NCBI GenBank assembly: GCA_920105625.2
Contig: OV050030.1
Coordinates: 33,908,516-33,972,515 of the forward strand
DNA length: 64,000 nucleotides
Direction: 5' to 3'
Origin: Clusia tigrina
Taxonomy: Eukaryota; Arthropoda; Insecta; Diptera; Clusiidae
The position numbers and the translations under genes are program-made. Below the pieces are notes generated by a model. The model was not told the origin of the DNA and did not search any database. It saw only the letters and a list, made by a program, of their open reading frames with translations. Positions 48,336 to 60,639 of the stretch are shown here, piece by piece; positions within the stretch are counted from its first letter, which is position 1, and every line of letters begins with the position of its first letter.

Positions 48336-50324
48336 ATTTTCCAAATAATAATAATAAAATAGACTGCTTAGCAGAAAATTTATTAAAAATATATTAAAAT
48401 TTACCTATTTCATTTGATTGTAAACTCATCATGTGACTTTGAGACTAGTTTGCTCAACACTAGACCAAGGAGGATGGCGGCAGAAATATTTCAAACATAT
48501 TCTTGGATCTGTCAAATGAAGCCTCTGCCATCCAAGTGGCTCAGTAGCACAACAACGCTACCCAATTACTATTCTATCCAACCTATCCTAACCTATCCCC
48601 AATTTACGGCACACAAAGCTTTGTCATAATTATCTGTACCTACTTCTGCAGAGTTTTTCCTTCCCATAATATCGTTCTATTGTGATTCCCGTAACTAGAA
48701 AGCTCTTATTGGGCATTTCTACTCTCAGTTATCCACCAAAACAACGCTAATAATCTATCATACTCTAGTACCCTTAAATGTTCCTAACTAACTCCTTCCC
48801 CACATTACTCCCATGAGCCCTGATGCCATTTCCAACTGGGTGCGATTTTCCCGTGTGTGACGGTTAGGTTCATAAAAGGAAGGTGAAGAAATGCAAAACT
48901 AAAAACAAATCGAAAATTTTGGTGGGCAAAAGTACGCAAATAGCAGGGAAAATAAACTCACACACACACATGCACAGGCACAGATTGCAAGTGGTGTCCT
49001 TCGCAATTGCACGTTCAGAGAGCGTATGCACTTAAATGGCAATGCACAAGTCACACTCACACACATACACACACACATAATACACTCAGGTTATGAAGCA
49101 AAAAGGCAATGCACTTACCCACACAAACACACAGTCACACATCTACGTGGCTCCCATACGCACACGTGCACAGTCGGCGGTCAGATTGTCGGGATACGTG
49201 CGCTTTCTTCATTGAACCGGAATTGGGTTACTAGTGCGAAATGTGCGCCCTTCTTGTGCTCTTGTGTACCCTACATTTTTGGGCACTTCTTGTTTTGTGT
49301 GGTGTTGTTTGATATTTTTGTTGTGTTCCCGCGGCCCTCGCCTCGTTACATGACCTTTCTTTCCCTGAGCGGGCTCCTTGAAAGCATGCAAACTGATTGA
49401 AAATATGACGAGCTGAGAGTGAGTGTGTCAATGCAGAAGTGAGTGAGTAAGTTCGGTCGTGTTGTTGTGGTGGTGGTGGTGATGATGGTTGTTGTTGTTG
49501 CCGTTGCACTACCAGTTTCGGTGCGAGTTCGCAGGGTTGCTTTACAACAACAAACCGCACCAAAACAGAGCGCGTAGAACAGAAAAACAACTTTTTGGAA
49601 TAATTTCCATTTCCTTTTTTTTGAGTTTTTTAATTTTTTTTTTTTATATATAATTTTATACTGAATGCATTTATGGTAATTTTTGCAATGTCACAGGGGA
49701 GGATTTTTTTCTCCTTGTGTTGTTTTGTTTGGGTTTTCTTGTAAAAATTCTTGAACATATTTTTGCATTTCTCAAGGATGTTTCGTGGTGCTTTTGTGTT
49801 GCAGCTTTTTGCTATTTTTGCATTAAAAAGGAGATTTTTTCATATATTTTTGTTTGGAAATGATTTTTGCATATGGCAAAAATGTGTCAAATGCAACAAT
49901 TATCATGGAAATGACAGTTCGGGCAGTTGTGCTGTTCCCATTTGTTTGCTTTGTCATTGCAGCATGAAATTTCCGCAGCGTACGCAGGAAACTAGTTTGA
50001 ACCAGGCAAGGAGAGAAAACAAAAGATTGTTGTTGATGATATTACGTGAACATTTGTTTGGCCATCTGAGGAATATTATGCGAAGCATAAAAGTGACGAC
50101 AATGTTCATTATTTGTCATTGAAATAATGGAGACGAGACATGGTTTTAAAAGTTGATCATATCTTTCATCGATGTTCGGGCGAAAATATACCTAAAACCA
50201 AAGATGAATCATTGAAAAATCAAATTCTTGCTCACTAATCGTGCTCTCTTTTGGTTATCGGGTTGTTGTGGTCTCGGCGGACTACTTTCCCGAAGCAGTT
50301 GTAGGGACCAAACAATATAATTAG
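48336..50324. other. Unique non-coding DNA
   Basis: No exon is supported. It has CA-rich patches at 48958-48990 and 49050-49080 and a TTG/GGT run at 49460-49500. At 48570-48600 CCAACCTATCCTAACCTATC resembles a LINE tail, without recognisable LINE sequence before it. Confidence 0.4.
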
Positions 50325-50757
50325 GAAGAAGATTTGCCGGAAAAGACATATATTGTGGAAAAACGAAATTCAATTGGAGATCAAACAAATATAATAGTAC
50401 AGAAGATGCTCCGAAAATGACCAAAATTGTGGAAGAACAAACCAGGAAACGGACGACGCACAATATTATAAGAGAGAAGATTCTTCGGAAAAGTCGACAG
50501 TTGTGGAAGAACAAACCAGAAACAGACGACACACAATATTATAAGAGAGAAGATTCATCGAAAAAAACACGTGTTGTGGAAGAACAAACTGGAAACAGAC
50601 AACACACAATATTATAAGAGAGAAGATTCTCCGTAAATGACCAGTATTGTGGAAGAACGAACTGGAAACAGACAACACACAATATTGTAAGAGAGAAGAT
50701 TCGTCGGAAAAGTGGAGAGTTGTGGAAGAAAAAACTGGAAACAGACAACAGTCAAGA
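50325..50757. repeat. 73-bp tandem repeat, about six units
   Basis: GACRACACACAATATTATAA recurs at 50452, 50525, 50598 and 50671, and its start again at 50744, always 73 apart. A more diverged unit lies to the left. Each unit also has GAAGATTCTTCGGAAAAG and TTGTGGAAGAACAAAC. Frames on both strands run through several units as by-products. Confidence 0.95.
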
Positions 50758-51899
50758 GTTGTGGGAGACCAAGTCTTGAGATACCCAAAAGTCCATCTTT
50801 GTACTGAAATTTAATTTGGAAAAACTCACGAAATGTCTTTGTCGAAAGAGCATATTCGCCTGGTTCGCCTCGTTCTTGCTGCTTCCCACGTAGCTTCCTA
50901 GAAGAAGAAATGTTTCGATTCCTTTAAAGTCATTAAAGAAAATTCACAGAAATAGCAATGGGCCAATATGTCGTGATTCGAAGGCAGGATATGTCGTATA
51001 AGTAAGTGTGTCGCCACCAAGAATGAAAGGGCAATAAAAGATTATGTAGTTAGAGATGCCAATAGATGGAACACCTTTAAAAAATAAGATAATGTTTAAA
51101 CAAATCTATAGCGACTAATCGTATTTCTAGAACCTGTCAACTTCTGATTTCACTGGAAACATTATACTCTTCCCAGAATATAGGTTAAACCTGAAGATCA
51201 GGCGCCTTAACCACTTGTAAAAAGGATTTTTACATCATTTTTCTGGAAGAAAATAGTAGTCTGCAATTAGGACATACAATCACTTAGATATTTGCTAAGG
51301 ACACAATTCATTCACAAGGTTTCTTTAGCCTTCAATGCTCATATATATCATAGTAGCCAATTTTCTTCTTGGTCTACATTGATTTTGTGTAATTTGTAAT
51401 AAACGATGTCACACAAATGTAACACTGGCGACACATTTGCCCCAATTTGCACCATTCGGTTCGCCATGCTCCAATTCCCCATTTTCACCAAATTTAAAGT
51501 CCACTTCGGGCAGTGCCAAAATACGAATACAGACCAATTAGCAGATGACCGGGTGAACAAAAACTTAATGAGTTTCGTTACAGTTCAGAGTCGGTCCTAA
51601 CTGGCTGCTCTGGCGGGTCTAAGCTGAGGTGCAATAGTTAACTCGCCCATCATGCGAGACGTCACATTGAAGGCGCAGAAGAGAATCAGAGTGACCGAGT
51701 GAAAGTAAACAATTATCAAAGCTGAGAGAAAAAGATACGAAAGAGAGCCCGAATGGTCAGTTGAGGTTCAACGCTTAGCAAAGTGGTTCAGACAGAGGTC
51801 TGGAAAGAAACTTTGCAGAAATTCGTAAAACCCCAAAATACTGTTATGAATATTTTGCAATAATTAATGAAATACAATCCAAATAGGGTCGCCAATTAT
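50758..51899. other. Unique non-coding DNA
   Basis: No gene is recognised. Confidence 0.4.
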
Positions 51900-53530
51900 A
51901 ATAGACGCCAGTCAGATCAGTATAGTGAGATCGAAAGGAGAAGATGGTGATCAGAAAAGTGGGTCATAAGAGTAGAATCTGAAGAATAGCGCAAGAAACG
52001 GCAAATCAAATAAATTGGAGCTGAAAAATGACAGCTGAAAATTGAGATTAAAAGAGTGGAAACAGAAAATTTAAAACGGAAGAGCAACATCTGCACAGTT
52101 ATATCAATAAAGAAAGATCTATGCAATGGGATCAGAAGACTGGGATCTGTAGAGTGATCTACGGAGAGAAAATCTATAGAATCACATTAAGAGAATAGGA
52201 TGTAAAAACTGAGATATATGAAGTGAGATCTATAAAGTGAGATCTATAAAGTGAGATTAATAATGTGAAATCAATGTATTCTGAACAGTGTAATCTGAAC
52301 AATATAATCCGAACACTGTAATCTGTAAATAATGTAATCTGAACACTGAGATTAGTCTAAGAGATCTTCAGATTGACAACAAAAGATTAAGCTCAAATGA
52401 GTGGGACCAGAAGATTGGAATCAAAGGAGTGGGATAATGAGAGTGTAGTTCATAAACTGAGAAAGAAAGTGCGAAAATCTGAAGAATGGTCCCAAGAGAG
52501 AATTCCTGCAAAATTATTTTAGAAGAATAGGATATGAAAAGTAAGATCAGAATAATGAAGATGTGAACAATGAGATTAATATAGTGCGCTCTGATGAATG
52601 ACAACAGAATATTAGAATGAAAAGAGTGGGACCAGAAGAGTACGACCAGAAAAGAATAATCTGAAGAGTTTATCCCTAAAGAGGATCGAATGTGCGAACA
52701 CTGTAATCTGTAATTAATGTAATCTGAACACTGAGATTAGTCTAAGAGATCTTTAGATTGACAACAAAAGATTAAGCTCAAACGAGTGGGACCAGAAGAT
52801 TGGAATCTAAGGAGTGGGATAATGAGAGTGTAATTTATAAACTGAGAAAGAAAGTGCGAAAATCTGAAGAATGGTCCCAAGAGAGAATTCCTGCAAAATT
52901 ATTTTAGAAGAATAGGATATGAAAAGTAAGATCAGAATAATGAAGATGTGAACAATGAGATTAATATAGTGCGCTCTGATGAATGACAACAGAATATTAG
53001 AATGAAAAGAGTGGGACCAGAATAGTACGACCAGAAAAGAATAATCTGAAGAGTTTATCCCTAAAGAGAGATCGAATGTGCGGGAATCAAAAGAGTGATC
53101 CGAGGGGACAATTGCATCAGAACAATAGAACATGAATTGAATCTTCTGAACAATAGAACATGAAAAGTGAGATTAGAATAATAAAAATCTGAACAATGAT
53201 AACAGAAGATTACAATGAATGGCACCAGAAGAGTACGACCAGAAAAGTCATAAAGAGTCGGAGCTGAAGAGTGTTATCCCTAAAGAGAGATCGAATGCGC
53301 GAGAATCTGAAATATGAGATCGGAATTTTAGGATTTCGAGAATTAGATTTGAAAAATGGGATCGAAACCGTGATAACCAAATAGTGGAATTTATATATAC
53401 AGTCTAACATGTACAGAGTGAGACTCCTGCCTCCCCAGAAGTGTGGAGATCTGAAGATTGAGCTCCAAATAGTGTGACTTGCAGATATAATTTAGAAGGG
53501 CTGTATCTGAACATGAGATCTATGGAATAT
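51900..53530. repeat. 1.6-kb degenerate AGATCTGAAGAATGAGAT-type repeat
   Basis: Short units of the type GAGATCTRWARAGTGAGAT, AAATCTGAAGAATGG and AGATCAGAATAATGA recur at 15-35 base spacing throughout. The theme resembles the 17-bp AGATCTGAAGAAACTAA array near 18 kb. Confidence 0.8.
52317..53075. repeat. Recent ~370-bp tandem duplication, offset 385
   Basis: The segment starting near AATGTAATCTGAACACTGAG (52331) is repeated from 52716 with only a handful of differences through about 53070. Open frames on the minus strand are duplicated with it. Confidence 0.9.
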
Positions 53531-54879
53531 GATTTAAGCCAGCCTATAAAGTTGTAAAGCTTCCTTCTTAGTTATGGTTTCTCTAATTCCCTACTCAAAA
53601 TCAACTCTATAAGAATAATATAATATATTACTCCCCATTTCACATCAAATGAAATACAAGTAGCTAAGCGTGCAGGGTGCAGAAAAGCAAGCGGTCAAGG
53701 ACACGCTTGAGTCAAGTAATAACAACAGCATTTACTACCAAAGTTCTAAACAAGCAGTGCACTTTTTAGTATGAAAATGTTATGCAAATATAATTTTATG
53801 CTAAGCACAACAAACGAACTCACTCACTCACGCACCATTCACGAACTTGCACACAAACATTCACACGCATACTCGAACATGGATTCAAGCACTCCTCAGA
53901 ATGTACTCACAACCCAGTTGGAAATAGAGGAAGCGATGAACGTTCCAACAAATATGCTGCCAAGGAAATATGGTAGAATGTCAATCAAGTACCTCACTTG
54001 AGGACCATGGAAGTAATTCTTAAATCATACCAAATCTGCATTCGATCATTTCTGTACTTCTGCAAAAGTACGGAGGGACAGAACTGTAGTAGTTTGCTTC
54101 CCTGTAGCTTACTTGGGTAATGTAGGACGAAAGGCGTGTAGAAAAAGGCGTCTGAAAAGTGTTGGAAGCGACTATTTTACATTAAAGAAGCAAGCAAGAA
54201 AGTTAAATTAGCGACCAAGCACTTCTGAAACAAAACGTTTCGAAATATCACTGGAGCAAACTTTTTAAATTGGAGAAGTACATTGCAGTATAACTTACTT
54301 GATAAGTGATAGGTAAGATTTGGTGAAGGAATTTAAAGACCTCCTCCTCTCTTAGAATAATCACTGAAAGAGACTTATAGAAATACGCTTTAACCTACTT
54401 GTGAAGCGATTAGCATAAATTACGGGCCAGGTCTTTTGTAGAGGTACGCATGAAAAAAATCACTGAAACAAACCTTTTCAGTTGAAGAAGTACGCATTCC
54501 CTTACCTTATTTGGTAAGCAAGAAGGGTAACTTTGCAAAAACTATGAATGGGAAAATCACTGTTGTAAACATTAGAAACTGAAGTATTCGTTGATTGTTT
54601 TTCTATGACTTTCTTCGCCAGTGAGGCATCCGAAGTAAGTGTTTTAAATATATACAAATAAAAGCAATGTACTTCCTACTGTATTACAAAGTAATGGGTG
54701 ATAATATATCATGTCGAATAGAAAGAAGTAAGAAACGAACAAGCAATTCAAACAATTCAGATTTAAGAATTCAGGCAGAATGCCTTATATGATGTATTAT
54801 AGATAGGAGCATTACGTGTCCAGAGATAAGGGAGATAGAATTGTTGAATTAATGCTTAGGGGTTTCAGAACCATGCTCC
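53531..54879. other. Unique non-coding DNA
   Basis: No gene is recognised. Weak periodicity with GAAGTACGCATT and TAACTTACTTGATAAG phrases in 54150-54560 suggests very old repeat. Confidence 0.4.
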
Positions 54880-55845
54880 CTTCCCAGGTAACAATGCCTT
54901 ATGTAAAGCAGTAATCATCGAATAGGCAATAAGTAAGCAAGCTTATCAGTAATGCCTTGATATTAAGTGAGTATGCTACCCTCTTCATTACTTGGTAATC
55001 AGTTACCAATGGTTTATGTAAGAGAACAGGTCCAGTAGGAAGTGACTTGATCCAATTCATGTTAACATATTAAATGAGAATGCTTCCCTAACCTTACTTG
55101 GAAATCTAGTACCTATGCTTTATGTAAGAGAGCTGGTCTTGTAGGTAGTGACTTGGTCCAATTCGTGTGGAATACATTACGTGATTACATATTAAATGAG
55201 TATGCTTCCCTCTGCATTACTTGGTAATCAGGTACCAATGCTTTATATAAGAAAAGGGGTCCAGTACGTAGTGACTTGGTCCAATTCGTGTGGAATACAT
55301 TACGTGATTACATATTAAATGAGTATGCTTCCCTCTGCATTACTTGGTAATCAGGTACCTATGCTTTAGGCAAGAGAAGTAATCCAGTAGGTAATGAAAT
55401 CGATCAATTCAAGGAGTATGCAAACTTATTGTTAAATTAATGCCTCTATATTAAATGAGTATGGTTTCCTTTCCCCTCTACCTTACTAGGTAATCAGGTA
55501 CCAATGCTTTATGTAAGAAAAGTTATCGAGTTGGCAGTGAATTAGGCTATTGCAAGTAGAATGCATTACATATGAAATGAGAATGCTTCCCTCAGCCTTA
55601 CCTGGTAATCAGTTGTTGTATGTACTAAAAGTGGTTCAGTAGGCTGTGAATTAGGACATTTCAAGTAGAATGCATTGCATATTGAATGACTATGCTTCAC
55701 TCTACCTTACTTGATAATCAGTTACCAATGCCTTATGTAAGAAAAAGGCAATGAATTAGGCCAATTCATGTAGAATGCATGACATGATTACATATTAACT
55801 GACTATGCTTCCCTCTGCCTTACTTGGTAAGCGATATAAAGCGGT
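54880..55845. repeat. ~123-bp tandem repeat, about eight units
   Basis: TGCTTCCCTCTGCATTACTT recurs at 55203 and 55326, with further copies from 54970 to 55810. Each unit has GGTAATCAGGTACCAATGCT, TTATGTAAGA and CATTACGTGATTACATATTA. Lengths vary in the outer units. Confidence 0.9.
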
Positions 55846-57279
55846 GCCACTGGTCCTATATACTATATAACTTATAGATGCCGATACTTAGGGACCATTA
55901 CAACCAAGTCCGACCGGGTCACTTCCACGGCGTTTCCCCATCGCACTCTGCCAACCATCAGCGACCGCAAGCACACATACTCGTGAGTGCGTGCGTGTGT
56001 GTTTGCGTGCGTAAGTGCACATGCGTTTGAGTGCATCTGTGCATGGGTGTGCGAGTGTGACGGGGCGCGGCGGCAGTGTTGCTGCGTGGCGCTTTTTATT
56101 GATTTAATGTGCGAGTGCGGCTTCGGCAAGTAAAGTCAGTGCTGCGGTGAGGCACGCTGCTTTTTGCAGTCGTATTTTAATGAAAGGCGCAATTTTTTTG
56201 GTGTCAATGTTAATTTTGATATTTTTTTTGTTTTTTGGGCTCGTTCGTTTTGTGCTTTTTTATTTGTTTGTGTTTTGTATTTATTTATATATTTATTTTT
56301 GTTTTTAAATATATGAAATTTTTTCGTATTCGGCCACAGCGGCATGTGTTCAATTTCATTGTCAGTCAGTCAGTCACAGGCTTGTTATGTCTTTTTTCAT
56401 CGAAGTCTTCGCCGCAAGCGCAATTTTTCTTATTGCATTACAAAAAATGTAAAAAATGTACTTGGCGTATTTACTTAAAAACGTTTTATTACTTTGCTGA
56501 TTGTGCGGTCGACATTTTTAATGCGCAATTTTTAGTACCCCTCTTTTCTGGATTTAAGTATCTCATCGGCTCTTTGAAGTTTCATGCGAAAGCTCGTCAA
56601 TACCCGAGTCGTTTTATTAAAAAGTCGAAAAGGGCGGACGGAAGTTGACCATTCTGCACAAGATGAGGCCTAAATAAATGCCGCGAAATTGTTTAGGCCA
56701 TAACGGAAATGCGGGTTAGTAACCTTTTTTGCTTAAAAATTTTTTTGGTGTATTTAAAAAGGCGTCAAACATATTTCAGGTCGGTTCTTATTACTCTATT
56801 TTCCAGTGAGCGAGCATGGATTTTTCAATAATGTCATTTTCGAAGTTCTCACACACATTAAAACTGATCTACGCGTGTACTAAAATTCATCAGTAAAGGT
56901 CACACACAATTACTGACCGAGACAAACTCTGACAAGAAACTCTGAGCGTGATGTTTCTGGTATCATGAGAGACTGTGACTAGTTTTAGTGGTGTTGAACC
57001 AGGCGATATAAGGACTTTCGTAACTGTAAGAAAAAGAAAGTTGTTTATTTTCGAGTTCATATTCGCTGAAGTGATATTGGGAGAAACAACTGAATACGTG
57101 AATATTAGCTACCAACGGAAACCATAGAAATTGAGGAGTGTACCTCAGGTCGGGATAGAACGTGGTACCTCAACGCCACTCTAAGTCGAAATCTTGGAAG
57201 AAACAAAAATTACATAAGGAATCCTTTATTTAATGTTATAATCCTGTTGATAGTGCGATGAGTTTTATACTGAGTTCTA
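55846..57279. other. Unique non-coding DNA
   Basis: It includes a GTGCGTGCGTGTGTG patch near 55985-56015 and a T-rich stretch at 56190-56310. The 137-codon frame at 56235-56648 has no domain and partly lies in the T-rich stretch. Confidence 0.4.
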
Positions 57280-58999
57280 AATCCAGCGCTTTAAAGATAC
57301 TGATACTGTAGGAGATATTTTAGTACTAGTACTAACCATATATTTATTTGAAAATACTGTAAAATCACACTCTAAAATATATTGGATTTTCTAGCAACTA
57401 AAGCATTGTGACGTCTAGAGGAATTAGTGCTAAATTAGAAGAAATGTGAGATTTTTTAAACCGGATCTCAATTTGAGATTTGTCGACATTTTCATCAAGT
57501 TCTTTAAAGATACTACTACCGTTGTGGATATTTTAGTACTAGTACTAAAAAATATATATTTGAAAAGACTGGGAAATCACATTATAAAATATATTGGGGT
57601 TTTCAAGCAACTGCAGCATTGTGCTGTTGTTACTAATTAGTACTAAATTGGATTATATATGACTCTGAGCGATAAAAGTATCTCACAGGGCACTGACATC
57701 AAGGTACCTGTTTAGTACTAATATGTATAAAAAAAACAACACCTCTACAGTTTTAGAACTTAGTTTTTTGCCTGATCAGATATAGTAGTGGTGCTTTTAT
57801 ATATAATACTAAATTATGATTCAAATCGTTGATATACTGGAATATTTTAATCTTGGTTTGACCAGAAACTAGTACTTAAGTGTTGATTTTAGTACTTAGT
57901 ACAGAAATATGAAAAAGTCCCTGATAGAATGGATTTTATTTCGGGTCTGACCAATAACCCGTGTTTAGTAGTAGCATATAGTACTAAGATAAGGAAGAAG
58001 TAGTAGAAAAATTGTGCACTATTTTTTCGGGTCTTATTAGGAACTCGTACTATTGTGGTGCGTTTAGTACTTAGTACTAAAATATGTAAAAGTCGACGGT
58101 TTTTTTATTTTATCTCTGGTTGGATCGGGCACCAGTTTGAGTACTTAGTACTAAAAAGTGTGGAAAGTTTGATCATGTACTAGTTTTAGTAGTTAGTACT
58201 AAAATGTGGGGAAAGTTTACTCAAGCACTATTGTTAGTGCTTAGTACTAAAATGTGGGGAAAAGTGGCTGAAAGATTGTACTTTTATTTCGGGTGTAATC
58301 AAAACAAGTTTGATCGGGGACTAGATTTAGTACTTAGTATTAAAATGTGGGAAAGATTGATCAAGTACTAGTTTTAGTACTTAGTACAAAAATATGGAAA
58401 GCTTGTTCAAACACTAGCTTTATTACCTAGAACTAAAATGTGGGAAAGTTTTATCAAGCACTAGCTTTAGTACTTAGTACTAAAATGTGGAAAAAATGGC
58501 TGAACGATTGTAGACTTTTACATCGGGTGTAATCCGGAACTAATGCTTCTGTACTAAAATGTGAAAGGACCACTGAAAAACCATTTTAGGACGCTTCTGA
58601 ATAGTTGTATTAGTCTGCTTTTAATACATCAATAATACATTTCGTACTACATTCTAAATAATCTGAAATATTTCTTTTTTATTTTTAATCGAATCAGTCA
58701 CCTGTAATCTTACTGTGCGTTTAGTACTCAATTTGAAAAAGATTGCCCACATAATTTTCTGGTTTTATCTAAAACTAGTGGTCCTTTAATACTTTTAGTA
58801 CTATATACTAAAATATTAAAGGGCCGTTGAAACAAACTTTTAGTTAGCCTGACTAGTAATATTGTTTTGCTTTTAGTACTTAGTACTAAATTCCAAAAAG
58901 CAGGAAATATTGTGTAATTTTATTTAGAATCGAATCAGTAACTACTTTTTAGTGGCGATTTTAGTACTTAGTAATAAAATTTAGAAAAAATACTGGAAG
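57280..58999. repeat. Degenerate TTTAGTACTTAGTACTAAAA repeat
   Basis: TTTAGTACTTAGTACTAAAATGTGG and shorter forms recur more than twenty times. They are separated by phrases such as GGGAAAGTTTGATCAAGCAC and ATTTCGGGTGTAATC. Spacing is irregular, 50-120 bases. The core is a near-palindrome (TTTAGTAC/GTACTAAA). Confidence 0.9.
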
Positions 59000-59765
59000 A
59001 TAAACTTACTTTGTGACCAATTTGGAATTAGTACTTCTCTCGGTTTTAAAATATTAAAGGCCTCACTAAAATTCTACTTCAATGTTGTCCCTTGCCTTTC
59101 CAGAAACTAGCACAACATTTGCTGCTATTTAGTACTTAGTACTAAATAATTATTATTACAAGAATTATTTAGAATGAGTACTCTTCTGAGTTAGTACTAA
59201 AATATTAAAGGCCTCACTAAAATTCTACTTCAATGTTGTCCCTTGCCTTTCCAGAAACTAGCACAACATTGCAGCTATTTAATACTTAGTACTAAATAAT
59301 TATCATTACAAAAAGTATTTGGAATTAGTACTCTTCTGAGTTAGTACTAAAATGTTAAAAGCCTCACCAAAAGTCTACTTTAACGATATTTCTAGCCTTT
59401 CCAGAAATAAGCACAACGTTGCTGGCTTTTAGTACTTAGTACTAAATAATTATCATTACAAAAAGTATTTGGAATCAGTACTCTTCTGAGTTAGTACTAA
59501 AATATTAGCAGCCTCACCAAAAGTATACTTTAACGATATTTCTAGCCTTTCCAGTAACTAGTAAAACATTGCTGGCTTTTAGTACTTAGTACTAAATAAT
59601 TATCATTACAAAAAGTATTTGGAATTAGTACTCTTCTGAGTTAGTACTAAAATATTAAAAGCCTCACCAAAAGTCTACTTTAACGATATTTCTAGCCTTT
59701 CCAGTAACTAGCACAACATTGCTGGCTTTTAGTACTTAGTACTAAATAATCATTATTACAAGAAA
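59000..59765. repeat. 150-bp tandem repeat containing the GTACTAA motif
   Basis: CTCTTCTGAGTTAGTACTAA recurs at 59181, 59331, 59481 and 59631, a strict period of 150. A more diverged unit lies before them. Units also hold CTAGCCTTTCCAGTAACTAG and TTTTAGTACTTAGTACTAAA. The last unit ends about 50 bases from a predicted splice donor. Confidence 0.95.
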
Positions 59766-59806
59766 GAAGCTTTCTCTTCTTATTTTTCAATTTCACATAT
59801 TTTTGA

Positions 59807-59815
59807 ACTCACCTG
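59807..59815 (-). other. Predicted 5' splice site (CAG|GTGAGT)
   Basis: On the minus strand the sequence reads CAG|GTGAGT, the full consensus donor. The last exon base pairs with 59813 and the intron starts at 59812. The open frame continues only a few codons past this point before a stop at 59793. Confidence 0.65.
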
Positions 59816-60458
59816 ACGAAATAGAATTGACTGAATCGCTGCGCGGAGTGTGCTGCATACTGTTTCCATTGCTATTCAGATGTAGGGCGCCATTCTGTAA
59901 GCCCAGATGCGCCGTGCCCAACATGCTGTGGCCATTCTGCAGTGCTGGATGGCCACTAAGCCCATTGGCCATGCCACTGAGCGAGGTAGTTGTTGGAACA
60001 TTGCCACCAAGACCAGCGGCAGCGCCAGCACCAGCGGCCGCATTGCCCGAACTACCGCCAACAATGCCAACACTGAGAGCGCTGCTGCTGCCGACAGCGC
60101 CAACGCCAACGCCACCCCCACCTAAGATGCCATTACCATAATTCGTATGGTTGCTTCTCAGGCCATTTGCATTGGAATTCTGTAACGGTGGCAGTGGTAT
60201 TATGGAGGTCTGTGCGGGCAGTGAGGAGCAACCGTGCAGCGAGGTGATCACGCTGTGATGGTTTGTACTGTAGGCATTATCATTGCACAGCCATAGATCC
60301 TGTTCACCGTAGTCGGGTGAGTCCAGAGAGGAGGGCGACATATTCAAGCCGGACGACAGCACTAAACCGTTCGAGGAGGACGTCACCTCCGAGGAGGATT
60401 CTTCGAGCAGGCGCAGTGCGGCAAAACCGCCGTTGTTCGACCAGCGCCGTTTCATCAT
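59813..60458 (-). CDS. Exon of a low-complexity protein, gene not recognised
   Basis: This minus-strand exon gives 215 codons plus one base from the first of two adjacent ATGs at 60458 ([11 protein letters not shown]) to a consensus donor at 59813. The peptide is Ser/Asn/Gly-rich. [20 protein letters not shown] lies near residues 12-31, [18 protein letters not shown] at 41-58, a Gly/Ala-rich stretch at about 108-152, and [11 protein letters not shown] close to the end. GC-rich wobble positions, unlike the surroundings, support real coding. KRRWS and RSDS resemble basophilic kinase sites. The frame stays open upstream to about 60635 through a CAA (Gln) run, without another ATG, so the true start could be in an upstream exon or the upstream part could be 5'UTR. 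No domain was recognised; disordered N-terminal region of a regulatory protein is only a guess. Confidence 0.6.
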
Positions 60459-60587
60459 TTGGGACGATTTGCTGGAATTGCCGTTGAGCGTTCGGGCGTA
60501 TATGGTGGCAGTGTTATTGTTAAGCACACTTTGTGAGATTGGCAGAGAAATGCAGACAAATTTCACAATTTGTCTCCTTCGTTGTAG

Positions 60588-60617
<30 letters not shown>
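60588..60617. repeat. CAA (minus strand) trinucleotide run
   Basis: Ten uninterrupted TTG units on the plus strand, with one TAG variant just before them. They are in frame with the exon on the minus strand, where they would read polyglutamine if translated. Confidence 0.85.
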
Positions 60618-60618
<1 letters not shown>

Positions 60619-60639
60619 GATAGTGGCTGTTTTTGTTAT

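Noticed and set aside
48565..48602. Possible LINE tail CCAACCTATCCTAACCTATC
   Set aside because: No LINE coding or 3'UTR core could be recognised before it; the likeness may be chance.
59803..60141. Plus-strand frames opposite the exon
   Set aside because: Pro/Ala-rich shadows of the GC-rich minus-strand coding sequence. The minus strand has the better wobble pattern and the consensus donor.
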